Shown one piece after another: positions 25,222 to 33,279 of a DNA stretch of 64,000 bases; the first letter of the stretch is position 1, and each line of letters begins with the position of its first letter. A program made the translations under genes and the position numbers. The DNA lies in the NCBI RefSeq assembly GCF_021278985.1, contig NZ_CP082833.1, positions 558,001 through 622,000 of the forward strand. The letters run 5' to 3'. This stretch comes from Citrobacter rodentium NBRC 105723 = DSM 16636. GTDB lineage: Bacteria; Pseudomonadota; Gammaproteobacteria; Enterobacterales; Enterobacteriaceae. The notes beneath the pieces are model-generated. The model did not search any database, was not told the origin of the DNA, and saw only the letters and a program-made list of their open reading frames with translations.

Positions 25222-25762
25222 GTCAGAGATCATCCGCATGTTTAACACCGCGTTTGATGCGCTGGGCGCAAAAGCCGGAGATTATTACCCTGCTGATTTA
25301 CGTGGCAGAATCGACGAGTTGAACGGCTGGATTTACGACAACGTGAACAACGGCGTTTATAAAGCCGGTTTCGCCACCAGCCAGCAGGCCTATGACGAGG
25401 CCGTAGAGAATGTGTTTACCCATCTTGCCCGGCTGGAGCAGATACTCGGTCAACACCGTTATCTGACGGGCGATCGCCTCACCGAAGCCGACATTCGGCT
25501 GTGGACCACTCTGATCCGCTTTGATCCGGTATACGTCACCCATTTCAAATGTGATAAGCGCCGCATCAGCGACTATCTCAATCTTTACGGCTTCCTGCGT
25601 GACATTTATCAGATGCCGGGGATCGCGGAGACGGTGAATTTTGATCATATTCGTCACCACTATTTCCGCAGCCATAAGACCATTAACCCGACGGGCATCA
25701 TTTCCATCGGTCCGTGGCAGGATCTTAACGAACCGCACGGGCGCGACACCCGTTTCGCCTGA
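25222..25762 (+). pseudogene. yqjG: yqjG 3' fragment (glutathionyl-hydroquinone reductase C-terminal domain)
   Basis: Encodes Glu-Ile-Ile-Arg-Met-Phe-Asn-Thr-Ala-Phe-Asp through the normal C-terminus (Gly-Arg-Asp-Thr-Arg-Phe-Ala). This is the all-helical glutathione-S-transferase C-terminal domain of YqjG, including Tyr-Leu-Thr-Gly-Asp-(x)n-Thr-Glu-Ala-Asp-Ile-Arg-Leu. The N-terminal thioredoxin-fold half lies 21 kb away as 13 codons only. An open frame from an upstream TTG/ATG exists, but without the active-site cysteine it cannot do the glutathionyl-hydroquinone reduction. Confidence 0.9.
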
Positions 25763-25768
25763 CGCTCT

Positions 25769-25795
25769 GCCGCCATCGCCGGATGGCGGCGCAAT
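25769..25795 (+). terminator. Stem-loop after yqjG
   Basis: TGCCGCCATC pairs with GGATGGCGGCGCA around a short loop 7 bases after the yqjG stop; AATTATT rather than a strict T run follows. Confidence 0.55.
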
Positions 25796-25891
25796 TATTC
25801 AAAATACAAATATTTACCACATAACCATTCACAGCTATTCTTACCCTGATTGCTTTAAAAACAAGTGATTGACCCAAGGTTGAGGCAAAAA

Positions 25892-26257
25892 ATGGATTGG
25901 TATTTAAAAGTTTTAAAGAATTATGTCGGGTTTCGCGGTCGCGCCCGTCGTAAAGAGTACTGGATGTTTATTCTGGTCAACATCATCCTGACGTTTGTGC
26001 TGGGGGTACTGGACAGAATGCTTGGCTGGCAGCGCGCCGGGGGAGAAGGCGTTCTGACGACCATTTATGGCATTCTTATCTTTCTGCCGTGGTGGGCGGT
26101 ACAGTTCCGACGACTGCACGACACGGATCGTTCTGCCTGGTGGCTGTTACTGCTGTTGATTCCTTTTATCGGCTGGCTGGTCATTCTTATCTTTAACTGC
26201 CAGGACGGCACGTCGGGAAGTAACCGCTTCGGCCCGGATCCGAAAACACTCTCGTAA
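25892..26257 (+). CDS. yhaH: YhaH, DUF805 membrane protein
   Basis: A 121-residue inner-membrane protein of the DUF805 family with the signature Gly-Arg-Ala-Arg-Arg-Lys-Glu-Tyr-Trp near the start, about three to four transmembrane segments, Arg-Arg-Leu-His-Asp-Thr-(x)-Arg-Ser-Ala-Trp-Trp, and a C-terminal Gly-Ser-Asn-Arg-Phe-Gly-Pro-Asp-Pro. The function is unknown. I chose the ATG at 25892 because Met-Asp-Trp-Tyr-Leu is the conserved N-terminus; a GAGG lies upstream. It is paralogous to the next gene. Confidence 0.92.
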   Translation: MDWYLKVLKNYVGFRGRARRKEYWMFILVNIILTFVLGVLDRMLGWQRAGGEGVLTTIYGILIFLPWWAVQFRRLHDTDRSAWWLLLLLIPFIGWLVILIFNCQDGTSGSNRFGPDPKTLS

Positions 26258-26263
26258 AATACT

Positions 26264-26293
26264 TAAAGGCAGAGAAAACTCTGCCTTTTTTTA
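26264..26293 (+). terminator. Terminator of yhaH
   Basis: AAAGGCAGAG (26265-26274) pairs with CTCTGCCTTT (26279-26288) around AAAA and is followed by a T run: a strong intrinsic terminator. Confidence 0.92.
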
Positions 26294-26480
26294 TAACGCT
26301 AAAATACCCTGCTGAGTTAATAAGTTACGGGCTAATAATTATTTCCGCTTACGATCGCTGATAATAATTAACTCTGATAATGATTATATGAAATTATCTT
26401 AAATAATACCGCTGAAAATGATTTAAGGATAATGTCATGATATATTGCCGTGGAGGTTGTTTTTTTAATAAGGATGTTTA

Positions 26481-26840
26481 ATGAACTGGTATTTAGATGT
26501 ATTAAGACAATATTCTGTATTTACAGGGCGCGCACGCAGAAAAGAGTACTGGATGTTTGTGCTGATCAACATGATTGTCAGCGCGATTATAAATGTCATT
26601 CAGTCGGTGGTCGGTATGGACGCTCCCTATATTTCGATGCTTTACAGCCTGGCCGTCCTGCTACCCAGCATTGCCGTAGCGGTTCGTCGTCTGCATGATA
26701 CCGAGCGTTCCGGCTGGTGGTTATTGCTGAGTCTGATTCCGATTATCGGGACCATAGTTATTATTGTGTTCCTGTGTCAGCACGGCACCGCCGGCAGCAA
26801 CCGCTTCGGCGCTGACCCCAAACAGGGCGAAATAAATTAA
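26481..26840 (+). CDS. yhaI: YhaI, DUF805 membrane protein
   Basis: A 119-residue paralogue of YhaH with the same layout: Met-Asn-Trp-Tyr-Leu start, Gly-Arg-Ala-Arg-Arg-Lys-Glu-Tyr-Trp, Arg-Arg-Leu-His-Asp-Thr-Glu-Arg-Ser-Gly-Trp-Trp, and a Gly-Ser-Asn-Arg-Phe-Gly tail. It is a polytopic inner-membrane protein of unknown role. The strong terminator and 220 AT-rich bases between yhaH and yhaI suggest it has its own promoter. AAGGATG precedes the start codon. Confidence 0.92.
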   Translation: MNWYLDVLRQYSVFTGRARRKEYWMFVLINMIVSAIINVIQSVVGMDAPYISMLYSLAVLLPSIAVAVRRLHDTERSGWWLLLSLIPIIGTIVIIVFLCQHGTAGSNRFGADPKQGEIN

Positions 26841-26846
26841 GTGGGT

Positions 26847-26875
26847 TCGGGGCAAGCATATTGCCCCGACTTTTA
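26847..26875. terminator. Terminator between yhaI and yhaJ
   Basis: TCGGGGCAA (26847-26855) pairs with TTGCCCCGA (26861-26869) and is followed by CTTTTAT. It lies between convergent genes and may serve both directions. Confidence 0.8.
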
Positions 26876-26890
26876 TTGCAGCAGCAAAAA

Positions 26891-27787
26891 TTATTTTCCG
26901 TGAAAGAGCTTCGGAATTTCACGCAGGCACCAGGCTTTCGCTTCGCCCATACTGTCACGCCGCCAGGCCATAATAATATCAATCTCGCTGGTGGATTCCG
27001 GGCTGACCACCCGCAAACGCCCTTCGGCAATATCCTGCTCCACCAGCGGATACGGCATTGTCGCCACCCCTAACCCCGCCAGCAGCGCCTGGCGCTTATC
27101 CTCAATGGTGCTGACGGTCAGACGCGGTTGTTTATCCAGCAGTTGTACCGTTAACACCGGGCGCTCGCGGGCGGTATCCGCCACCGCCACGCCGCGGTAT
27201 TTTACCCGCGTCACTTCAGACAGCGGCTCCGGTTCCTGATGGATCGGGTGATCCGGCGCCGCCACGTAGACGTTCATCAGAGTGTACAGTTTGCGCGAGT
27301 TAATTTCGGACGATGAGCGGAAGTGCATATCCGGCGCGATAACAATGTCGGCTTTCCCCTGCTCCAGTCGCTCCCAGGCACCGGCCAGCACTTCGGTGAC
27401 AACGGAAAGCTGCGTACTGGCTTTGGCGGCCAGCTTGTCGATAAGCGGGAAAAAGGCGGGCGTCGGCACCAGCGCTTCCGTCACGATGGTCAGATGCGTT
27501 TCCCAGCCGCGGGCCAGCGCTTCGGCATCGGTGGTCAGCTTGTCCGCCGCCTCCAGCAGAACGCGCCCTCTTTCCAGCAGCATACGGCCGACGTTGGTGA
27601 ACTTCGTTCGGTGCCCGGAGCGGTCAAACAAAACCACATCCAGCTCCTCTTCCAGCTTCTGCATGGTGTAACTGAGCGCGGATGGTACGCGCCCCAGCTC
27701 GTCCGCCGCCGCCGCAAAGCTGCCGCGACGGTCGATAGCGTCCATCACGCGTAACGCCTCCAGCGTTAATGCCCTCTCTTTGGCCAT
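26891..27787 (-). CDS. yhaJ: YhaJ, LysR-type transcriptional regulator
   Basis: A 298-residue LysR-family protein. The N-terminal winged helix-turn-helix (residues 5-65) includes Ala-Leu-Arg-Val-Met-Asp-Ala-Ile-Asp-Arg-Arg-Gly-Ser-Phe-Ala-Ala-Ala-Ala; the periplasmic-binding-protein-like effector domain covers about 95-290. In E. coli YhaJ activates yqjF and yhaK in response to aromatic compounds, and in pathogenic strains it also affects type III secretion. It is divergent from yhaK, with about 104 bases between, the usual LysR arrangement for shared control. Confidence 0.94.
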   Translation of the reverse strand: MAKERALTLEALRVMDAIDRRGSFAAAADELGRVPSALSYTMQKLEEELDVVLFDRSGHRTKFTNVGRMLLERGRVLLEAADKLTTDAEALARGWETHLTIVTEALVPTPAFFPLIDKLAAKASTQLSVVTEVLAGAWERLEQGKADIVIAPDMHFRSSSEINSRKLYTLMNVYVAAPDHPIHQEPEPLSEVTRVKYRGVAVADTARERPVLTVQLLDKQPRLTVSTIEDKRQALLAGLGVATMPYPLVEQDIAEGRLRVVSPESTSEIDIIMAWRRDSMGEAKAWCLREIPKLFHGK

Positions 27788-27891
27788 ATCGTTCTCATTC
27801 AGGAAATTTGAACATACCGGGCAGAATATCTGGCTAACAATGCAGCGTCCAGCCCCTTAACATAAAAGGAAGTAAAGAGAGGTCAAGAATT

Positions 27892-28593
27892 ATGATTACT
27901 ACCCGAACAGCCAAACAGTGCGGACAGGCAGACTATGGATGGTTGCAGGCTCGTTACACCTTCTCCTTTGGACACTACTTCGACCCCAAGCTGTTGGGCT
28001 ATGCTTCGCTGCGCGTACTCAATCAGGAAGTGCTTGCGCCGGGCGCCGCCTTCCAGCCGCGCACCTACCCTAAAGTGGATATTTTAAACCTGATCCTGGA
28101 CGGCGTTGCTGAATACCGCGACAGCGAGGGCAACCATGTCCAGGCAAAAGCGGGCGAAGCGCTGCTGCTTGCCACCCAGCCAGGGATTAGCTACAGCGAA
28201 CATAACGTCAGCAAGGACAAACCGCTGACGCGGATGCAGCTGTGGCTTGACGCCTGCCCGGAGCGCGAAAACACGCTGGTCCAGAAGATGGCGCAGGCGA
28301 ACGCGCAGCAACAGCTTATCGCCTCGCCGGACGGCGAAAACGGCAGCCTGCAATTACGCCAGCAGGTCTGGGTGCATCATATTGCGCTGGCGCTGGGGGA
28401 ATCCCTGAGCTTTCAGCTGAACGGCCCCCGCGCCTACCTGCAATCCATTCACGGTACGTTTCACGCGGTGACCCACAACGAAGCGCGTGAGGCGCTGTCC
28501 TGCGGCGACGGCGCGTTTATTCGTGATGAAGCTAACATAACGCTCGTCGCCGATTCGCCGCTGCGCGCTTTGCTGATAGATTTGCCGGTGTAG
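27892..28593 (+). CDS. yhaK: YhaK, pirin-family bicupin
   Basis: A 233-residue cytosolic protein of the pirin/YhaK family with two cupin halves (residues about 1-120 and 130-230). The signature Phe-Ser-Phe-Gly-His-Tyr-Phe-Asp-Pro near residues 23-31 marks the family. The E. coli protein is redox-sensitive and its substrate is unknown; related YhhW has quercetinase activity. It lies divergent from its activator gene yhaJ. An AAGAGAGG-type site precedes the ATG. Confidence 0.93.
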   Translation: MITTRTAKQCGQADYGWLQARYTFSFGHYFDPKLLGYASLRVLNQEVLAPGAAFQPRTYPKVDILNLILDGVAEYRDSEGNHVQAKAGEALLLATQPGISYSEHNVSKDKPLTRMQLWLDACPERENTLVQKMAQANAQQQLIASPDGENGSLQLRQQVWVHHIALALGESLSFQLNGPRAYLQSIHGTFHAVTHNEAREALSCGDGAFIRDEANITLVADSPLRALLIDLPV

Positions 28594-28612
28594 CCGGTAA
28601 ATGGAGTTGCAT

Positions 28613-28774
28613 ATGAGCAAGAAAAACAAAAAACAGGCGTCCGCGAAGCCCTGCGTGGTACCAGAGACCAACGTTGTTTCCCGTTCCTTTGGCTACGAGG
28701 AGATGCTGAGCGAGCTGGAAGCGATTATCGCCGATGCCGAAGTACGGCTGGCCGAGGAAGAGGCGACCGCCTGA
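28613..28774 (+). CDS. yhaL: YhaL, small protein
   Basis: A 53-residue hydrophilic protein beginning Met-Ser-Lys-Lys-Asn-Lys-Lys-Gln and ending in an acidic helix (Leu-Glu-Ala-Ile-Ile-Ala-Asp-Ala-Glu, Glu-Glu-Glu-Ala). A TGGAG site lies ahead of the ATG, 20 bases after the yhaK stop, so it is probably co-transcribed with yhaK. The function is unknown. Gene order and length match E. coli yhaL. Confidence 0.85.
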   Translation: MSKKNKKQASAKPCVVPETNVVSRSFGYEEMLSELEAIIADAEVRLAEEEATA

Positions 28775-28794
28775 CCAGGCGCAAACCGCCGCAA

Positions 28795-28838
28795 CGTATT
28801 GCCGGATAGCGGCGCTACGCGCCTTATCCGGCCTGTGT
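28795..28838. repeat. REP element
   Basis: TTGCCGGATAGCGGCG and the inverse arm CGCCTTATCCGGCC form the classic enterobacterial REP palindrome between convergent yhaL and cyuA. Confidence 0.9.
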
Positions 28839-28852
28839 TTTATTCCGCTTAC

Positions 28853-30163
28853 TTAGTGCGCTTTACGGGCCATAATCTCAATGATCTGCCTGTCCGTTTG
28901 CTGCATCGCATGACTGGCCAGCGAGCACAGGTTAGCAATAGACTGTTCCACATCGTGCGCCACAATTCCTTCGTTACCGGTGACCGCCGTGTCATCCAGC
29001 GCCATAAGCACCGCTTTCCACGCCGCCGATGCGCTGGTTGAAACTTTCATCGCGCAGCTGTTTGACGCGCCGTCGCAAATCATGCCGCTGACGTCGCCGA
29101 TCATACTGCCGATCGCCATTGAGATGGTGCTGTAACGCCCGTCCACCAGCCACGCCATTCCCGCCGCAGCCCCCATCGCCGCGGTGGTCGCCGCGCACAG
29201 CGCCGACAACCGCGGAAGCTGATGGTGGATATAGATAGCGCTCAGATGGGAGAGCATCAGCGCGCGCGCCAGCTTCTCTTCATCTGCGCCAAAATGCTCC
29301 GCCACCACCATCACCGGCACCGTGGCGGTAATGCCCTGGTTGCCGGAACCGGAGTTACTCATGGCAGGCAGCGTCGCCCCGCCCATGCGGGCGTCGGACG
29401 CCGCGCTGGTGCGGATCAGGATCGCCGTGGAGAGATCGTTAGCCAGCAGCCCGCGCGTGCACTGTTTTTCCAGCGTCGCGCCGATATGCAGCCCCCAGTT
29501 TCCCCGCAGCCCTTCCCGCGACAGCGCGCCGTTGAGCCGGGCGGCATCGAGAATGAAGCGGATGTCGTCAAACGGTACGGCGTTAACAAACGTCAGAATC
29601 TCTTGCAGAGAGGTTTCCGTCAGCACATCCAGCGGCGACGCCTGCGCTTCGCCGTCTGCGCGCGCTTCCTTCACATACTTCACGCCGGTATGGGTTTCAA
29701 TGCGCACGATGTTGGTATGCCCGCCGACAATCGTCACGCAGGCCCAGCCGTCGCGGCTATAGACCTTCGCCCGGGAAAAGAGGATCTCATCGCACGGCTG
29801 CTGCAACATCACCGACACCTTCCCGGCTTTCAGCATCGCTTTCGCGTCGCTGATGGCCTGGGCGGAAGCGTCTTTCAGCACCTCCAGTCCGGCGTCGCCG
29901 TTGCCGCCCAGCGCGCCGAGCGCCGCGGCGATAGGCAGCCCCACCATGCCGGTGCCGGGTACCGTCACGCCCAGACCGTTTTTCATCAGGTTTGGCGAGA
30001 CCCAGGCGTCAATACGCTCTACCGCGCCGTTCAGCTCAGCGGCGGCCACCGCTGCCGCCAGCGCCAGAGAGATGGGTTCCGTACAGCCCAGCGCTGGCTT
30101 CACCTCCTCCTGCACTGCGAGGATAAAACGCTGCCACAACGGATTTTCTGTAGTCTCAAACAT
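28853..30163 (-). CDS. cyuA: CyuA (YhaM), L-cysteine desulfidase
   Basis: A 436-residue enzyme of the UPF0597/L-serine-dehydratase-like iron-sulfur family. It converts L-cysteine to pyruvate, ammonia and hydrogen sulfide, and is the main anaerobic cysteine-degrading enzyme in Enterobacteriaceae. Visible marks are Pro-Ala-Leu-Gly-Cys-Thr-Glu-Pro at residues 25-32, Gly-Ser-Gly-Asn-Gln-Gly, and cysteines in Met-Ile-Cys-Asp-Gly-Ala that probably bind the [4Fe-4S] cluster. It lies 21 bases downstream of the transporter gene cyuP on the same strand, as in the cyuPA operon controlled by CyuR. Confidence 0.94.
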   Translation of the reverse strand: MFETTENPLWQRFILAVQEEVKPALGCTEPISLALAAAVAAAELNGAVERIDAWVSPNLMKNGLGVTVPGTGMVGLPIAAALGALGGNGDAGLEVLKDASAQAISDAKAMLKAGKVSVMLQQPCDEILFSRAKVYSRDGWACVTIVGGHTNIVRIETHTGVKYVKEARADGEAQASPLDVLTETSLQEILTFVNAVPFDDIRFILDAARLNGALSREGLRGNWGLHIGATLEKQCTRGLLANDLSTAILIRTSAASDARMGGATLPAMSNSGSGNQGITATVPVMVVAEHFGADEEKLARALMLSHLSAIYIHHQLPRLSALCAATTAAMGAAAGMAWLVDGRYSTISMAIGSMIGDVSGMICDGASNSCAMKVSTSASAAWKAVLMALDDTAVTGNEGIVAHDVEQSIANLCSLASHAMQQTDRQIIEIMARKAH

Positions 30164-30184
30164 AACAACAACCTTAAGGGTAGA

Positions 30185-31516
30185 TCAGGAGAATGCCAGG
30201 AATGGGGATACGCACAGCAGCAAACCGGTGACGATAATCAGATACAACGACGCCCCTTTGTATTTGTGCAGTGCGGGAACTTTGTAGACCAGCCAGGCCG
30301 GGATCAGACATCCCACCATGCCGAAGATTGGGCTACAGATAGAGGTAAAGCTCAGTACCGGCGCGTTCAGCACGATGGCGCTCCAGGCCAGCAAAATCGC
30401 GAACAGCATGATGCCGCGCTGTACCAGGGTTTCGTTGATCTTTTCCGCTGGCAGCCTGCGGCGCAGCAGGTTCATGACAATACCCTGCGTCGCTTCACGA
30501 AAGCCGAGGTAAACGCCAAAGAAGGCGGTCATTACCGCGAAAATATTGAGGATCACGCTGACCCCTTTCACCCAGCCCGCGCCCACGCCGTTAATAAACT
30601 GCGCCGCAATCGCCAGCGCGGAAATGTTCTGTTCGTAGGCTTTCACCGCTTCGTCATGCCCCATCGCGAGGGTAAAAGAGACGGCATAGAAGAAAACGGT
30701 GACAAACAGGATGCCGAAGGCGATGTTCATCGCGCGCAGCGCCTTATGGCGCGCCACCTCAACGGACTTCTCGCGGGAGCGATAGGAGATCACCATCGGG
30801 CTCAGGGTCTGAATGAACAGGATCGAGGTCAGAGTAAACGGCAGCGTGATGATGGCGTTTTTCACCAGCAGCGCCAGCGGCGGAAGCGCGCCAATGTTAT
30901 ACAGACGCCACATGCCCACCATCGACACTCCCAGCGCCGCCACCACCAGCAGTTTGGTCAGCACCATGCCGGTGGAGATTTTGAACAGCAATTTCTCACC
31001 GCGCGAGGAGATAGCCACCAGAATGCAGATCAGCACCAGGCCATAGAACGGGCTGTCGGAGAGCAGTCCTTCGGTGACGCCGAAGGTGTGCAGATACGAG
31101 GCGCTGTCGTTAGTGATCGCCGTGGAGTAAACGAACATCCAGATCACCAGCATGACAAAATAGAGCGCGCCTAACAGGATACCCCAGTTTTTCCCGAGGT
31201 AGCCGCTGATGACGCTCGGGTAGTCTTTACATTCCGGGGATTCCGCAAGGGTGTTAATAAATAAGCGCTGAAAAAGATACATTGCCGGGTAGCCAATGAT
31301 CGATGAGAGCAAAAACACCCATAGCCCCATCAGACCGACCTGCACCGGAAGAAAAACGATCCCTGCGCCAATCGCCATCCCGATACTCATAATCACCCAG
31401 CCGGTGTCGGTACTGTCGAATTTGATGGCTTCGCGCCATTCGCTTTCGCTCATTCCCGCACGACGCGCCGGAGTGGAAGCGTCGAGGATCGCACTACTGT
31501 TCGTTGCCGTTTCCAT
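30185..31516 (-). CDS. cyuP: CyuP (YhaO), cysteine/serine transporter
   Basis: A 443-residue inner-membrane amino-acid permease of the SdaC/TdcC (HAAAP) family with about 11 transmembrane segments. It has the family pattern Asp-Thr-Gly-Trp-Val-Ile-Met-Ser-Ile-Gly-Met-Ala-Ile-Gly-Ala-Gly in the first helix. In E. coli it imports L-cysteine (and serine) for CyuA. It is first in the operon, and its upstream region (31517-31740) should contain the CyuR-dependent promoter. It is paralogous to TdcC further along. Confidence 0.94.
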   Translation of the reverse strand: METATNSSAILDASTPARRAGMSESEWREAIKFDSTDTGWVIMSIGMAIGAGIVFLPVQVGLMGLWVFLLSSIIGYPAMYLFQRLFINTLAESPECKDYPSVISGYLGKNWGILLGALYFVMLVIWMFVYSTAITNDSASYLHTFGVTEGLLSDSPFYGLVLICILVAISSRGEKLLFKISTGMVLTKLLVVAALGVSMVGMWRLYNIGALPPLALLVKNAIITLPFTLTSILFIQTLSPMVISYRSREKSVEVARHKALRAMNIAFGILFVTVFFYAVSFTLAMGHDEAVKAYEQNISALAIAAQFINGVGAGWVKGVSVILNIFAVMTAFFGVYLGFREATQGIVMNLLRRRLPAEKINETLVQRGIMLFAILLAWSAIVLNAPVLSFTSICSPIFGMVGCLIPAWLVYKVPALHKYKGASLYLIIVTGLLLCVSPFLAFS

Positions 31517-31744
31517 AAAATTCTCGCTAAATATGTAGGGTAAGTTTTTATATTTTTTTCATGCCGCATCAGGGCGATACGCGGTATGAGGCTTTGCAGG
31601 CGAGTTAGTAGAATGGAAAAATCATAGCGCCGGAGGCAGAGAAAAACTTCACAAACAAACCATTATAATTGCGCATGGTTAAGAAAAATTTTCTCTTAAA
31701 AATGTTTTTTATGATTAAATATTCTTAATTTGAGGCCGATCACA
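31517..31744 (-). promoter_or_regulatory. Promoter region of cyuPA
   Basis: About 230 AT-rich bases upstream of cyuP. Several T/A tracts (31530-31560, 31685-31720) are visible, as expected of a regulated promoter, but I cannot point to a specific CyuR or CRP site. Confidence 0.45.
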
Positions 31745-31777
31745 ACAAAAAAGCACACCGAAGTGTGCTTTTTTTAT
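31745..31777 (-). terminator. Terminator of the tdc operon
   Basis: AAGCACAC (31751-31758) pairs with GTGTGCTT (31763-31770) around CGAA. The A run on the left gives a U run in tdcG-direction transcripts, and the T run on the right makes it bidirectional. Confidence 0.9.
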
Positions 31778-31827
31778 TGATGCCGCTGGGGTGGCGAACA
31801 CCGCTCAGAAGAGCGGTAGCGCGTCCG

Positions 31828-33192
31828 CTAACTGCATACGACCTTAATCGCCAGCCCGCCGCGCGACGTCTCACGATATTTATCGTTCATGTCTTTACCC
31901 GTTTCGTACATCGTCTCGATGACTTTATCGAGCGACACCCGCGGCTGCGAGGTGCGCCGTAAGGCCATACGCGCGGCGTTAACCGCTTTTACCGCGTTAA
32001 TGGCGTTGCGCTCGATGCAGGGAATTTGCACCTGTCCGGCGACCGGATCGCAGGTTAACCCGAGGTTGTGCTCCATAGCGATTTCCGCCGCGATGCACAC
32101 CTGCGCCGGACTGCCGCCGAGCAGCTCCGTCAGCCCTGCCGCTGCCATCGAGGCGGCGACGCCGACCTCTCCCTGACAGCCGACTTCTGCGCCGGAGATC
32201 GAGGCATTCATCTTATACAGCGCGCCAATCGCCCCCGCCGCCAGCAGGTAGCGGGCAATAGAGTTGGCGTTCACCGGGCGGCGGAACTTATCGTAATAGG
32301 CCAGCACCGCCGGAATAATGCCGCACGCTCCGTTGGTCGGCGCGGTCACCACCCGTCCGCCCGCGGCGTTCTCTTCGCTGACCGCCAGCGCAAACATGTT
32401 GATCCAGTCGATAACGTTCATCGGATCGCTGGAAAGCTTATCGCTGGAAACCAGTAAACGCCGCAGCGCTACCGCCCGTCGCGGAACGTTAAGCGGACCG
32501 GGCAAGACGCCTTCGGTATTCATCCCGCGCTCAATGCCCGCGCTCATTACCTCATAGATACGCGCAAAACCGCTGTCGATTTCCGCTTTACTGCGCAGCG
32601 CCAGTTCGTTTTGCATCATCAGCCCGGAAACCGACAGCCCGTTGCGTTCGCACAGCTTCAGCAGTTCGCTGGCGGAGTGAAAGTCGTAAGGAACCGGCGT
32701 TTCCACTTCATGCGCCAGTCCAAAACGCGACTCTTCGACAATAAAGCCGCCGCCGATGGAATAGTACGTTTGGCTTAATAACGGCTGTTGGTTTTCCCAG
32801 GCGTTAATTCTCATGCCGTTTTCATGACGAGGCAGCGCCTCAGCGTGAAAAATTATGCTCTCAGCAAGCGGAAAATCCACCACATGGCGACCTTCGGCGA
32901 CCGACAGACGACCGGTGCGGGCGACGTCCTCAATAAACGCCGGAATGGCGTCAATATTGACGCTCTGCGGACTGTTCCCCGCCAGCCCCATGATAATGGC
33001 GGTATCGGTGGCATGGCCCTTTCCGGTCAGCGACAGCGAGCCGTACAGCTCCACCGTGATCCTTGTTGCGCGTGACAGGTTGCCGCTGCTGACCAGTTGA
33101 TCGATAAAACATTTGCCTGCATTCATCGGCCCTACGGTATGGGAGCTGGAAGGGCCAATGCCAATCTTAAAAATATCGAATGCGCTAATCAT
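31828..33192 (-). CDS. tdcG: TdcG, L-serine dehydratase
   Basis: A 454-residue iron-sulfur L-serine dehydratase of the SdaA/SdaB family. It carries the N-terminal Gly-Pro-Ser-Ser-Ser-His-Thr-Val-Gly-Pro-Met motif and the conserved Cys residues near the C-terminal half (Asn-Gly-Ala-Cys-Gly-Ile-Ile-Pro; Leu-Thr-Cys-Asp-Pro-Val-Ala-Gly; Pro-Cys-Ile-Glu-Arg-Asn) that hold the [4Fe-4S] cluster. It deaminates serine to pyruvate. It is the last gene of tdcABCDEG, followed by a terminator. Confidence 0.95.
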   Translation of the reverse strand: MISAFDIFKIGIGPSSSHTVGPMNAGKCFIDQLVSSGNLSRATRITVELYGSLSLTGKGHATDTAIIMGLAGNSPQSVNIDAIPAFIEDVARTGRLSVAEGRHVVDFPLAESIIFHAEALPRHENGMRINAWENQQPLLSQTYYSIGGGFIVEESRFGLAHEVETPVPYDFHSASELLKLCERNGLSVSGLMMQNELALRSKAEIDSGFARIYEVMSAGIERGMNTEGVLPGPLNVPRRAVALRRLLVSSDKLSSDPMNVIDWINMFALAVSEENAAGGRVVTAPTNGACGIIPAVLAYYDKFRRPVNANSIARYLLAAGAIGALYKMNASISGAEVGCQGEVGVAASMAAAGLTELLGGSPAQVCIAAEIAMEHNLGLTCDPVAGQVQIPCIERNAINAVKAVNAARMALRRTSQPRVSLDKVIETMYETGKDMNDKYRETSRGGLAIKVVCS

Positions 33193-33279
33193 ATCTGCCC
33201 CCTCGGAATGCCGTTCAGTGAAGACCAGGTTTACACACGCATTGTGATTCGGGGCGATCCGCTGACCGCCCCGATAACG

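Noticed and set aside
29222..31174. 650-codon plus-strand open frame opposite cyuA and cyuP
   Set aside because: Lies entirely antisense to two well-recognised genes; composition (Arg/His/Gln-rich) is that of a GC-driven shadow frame.
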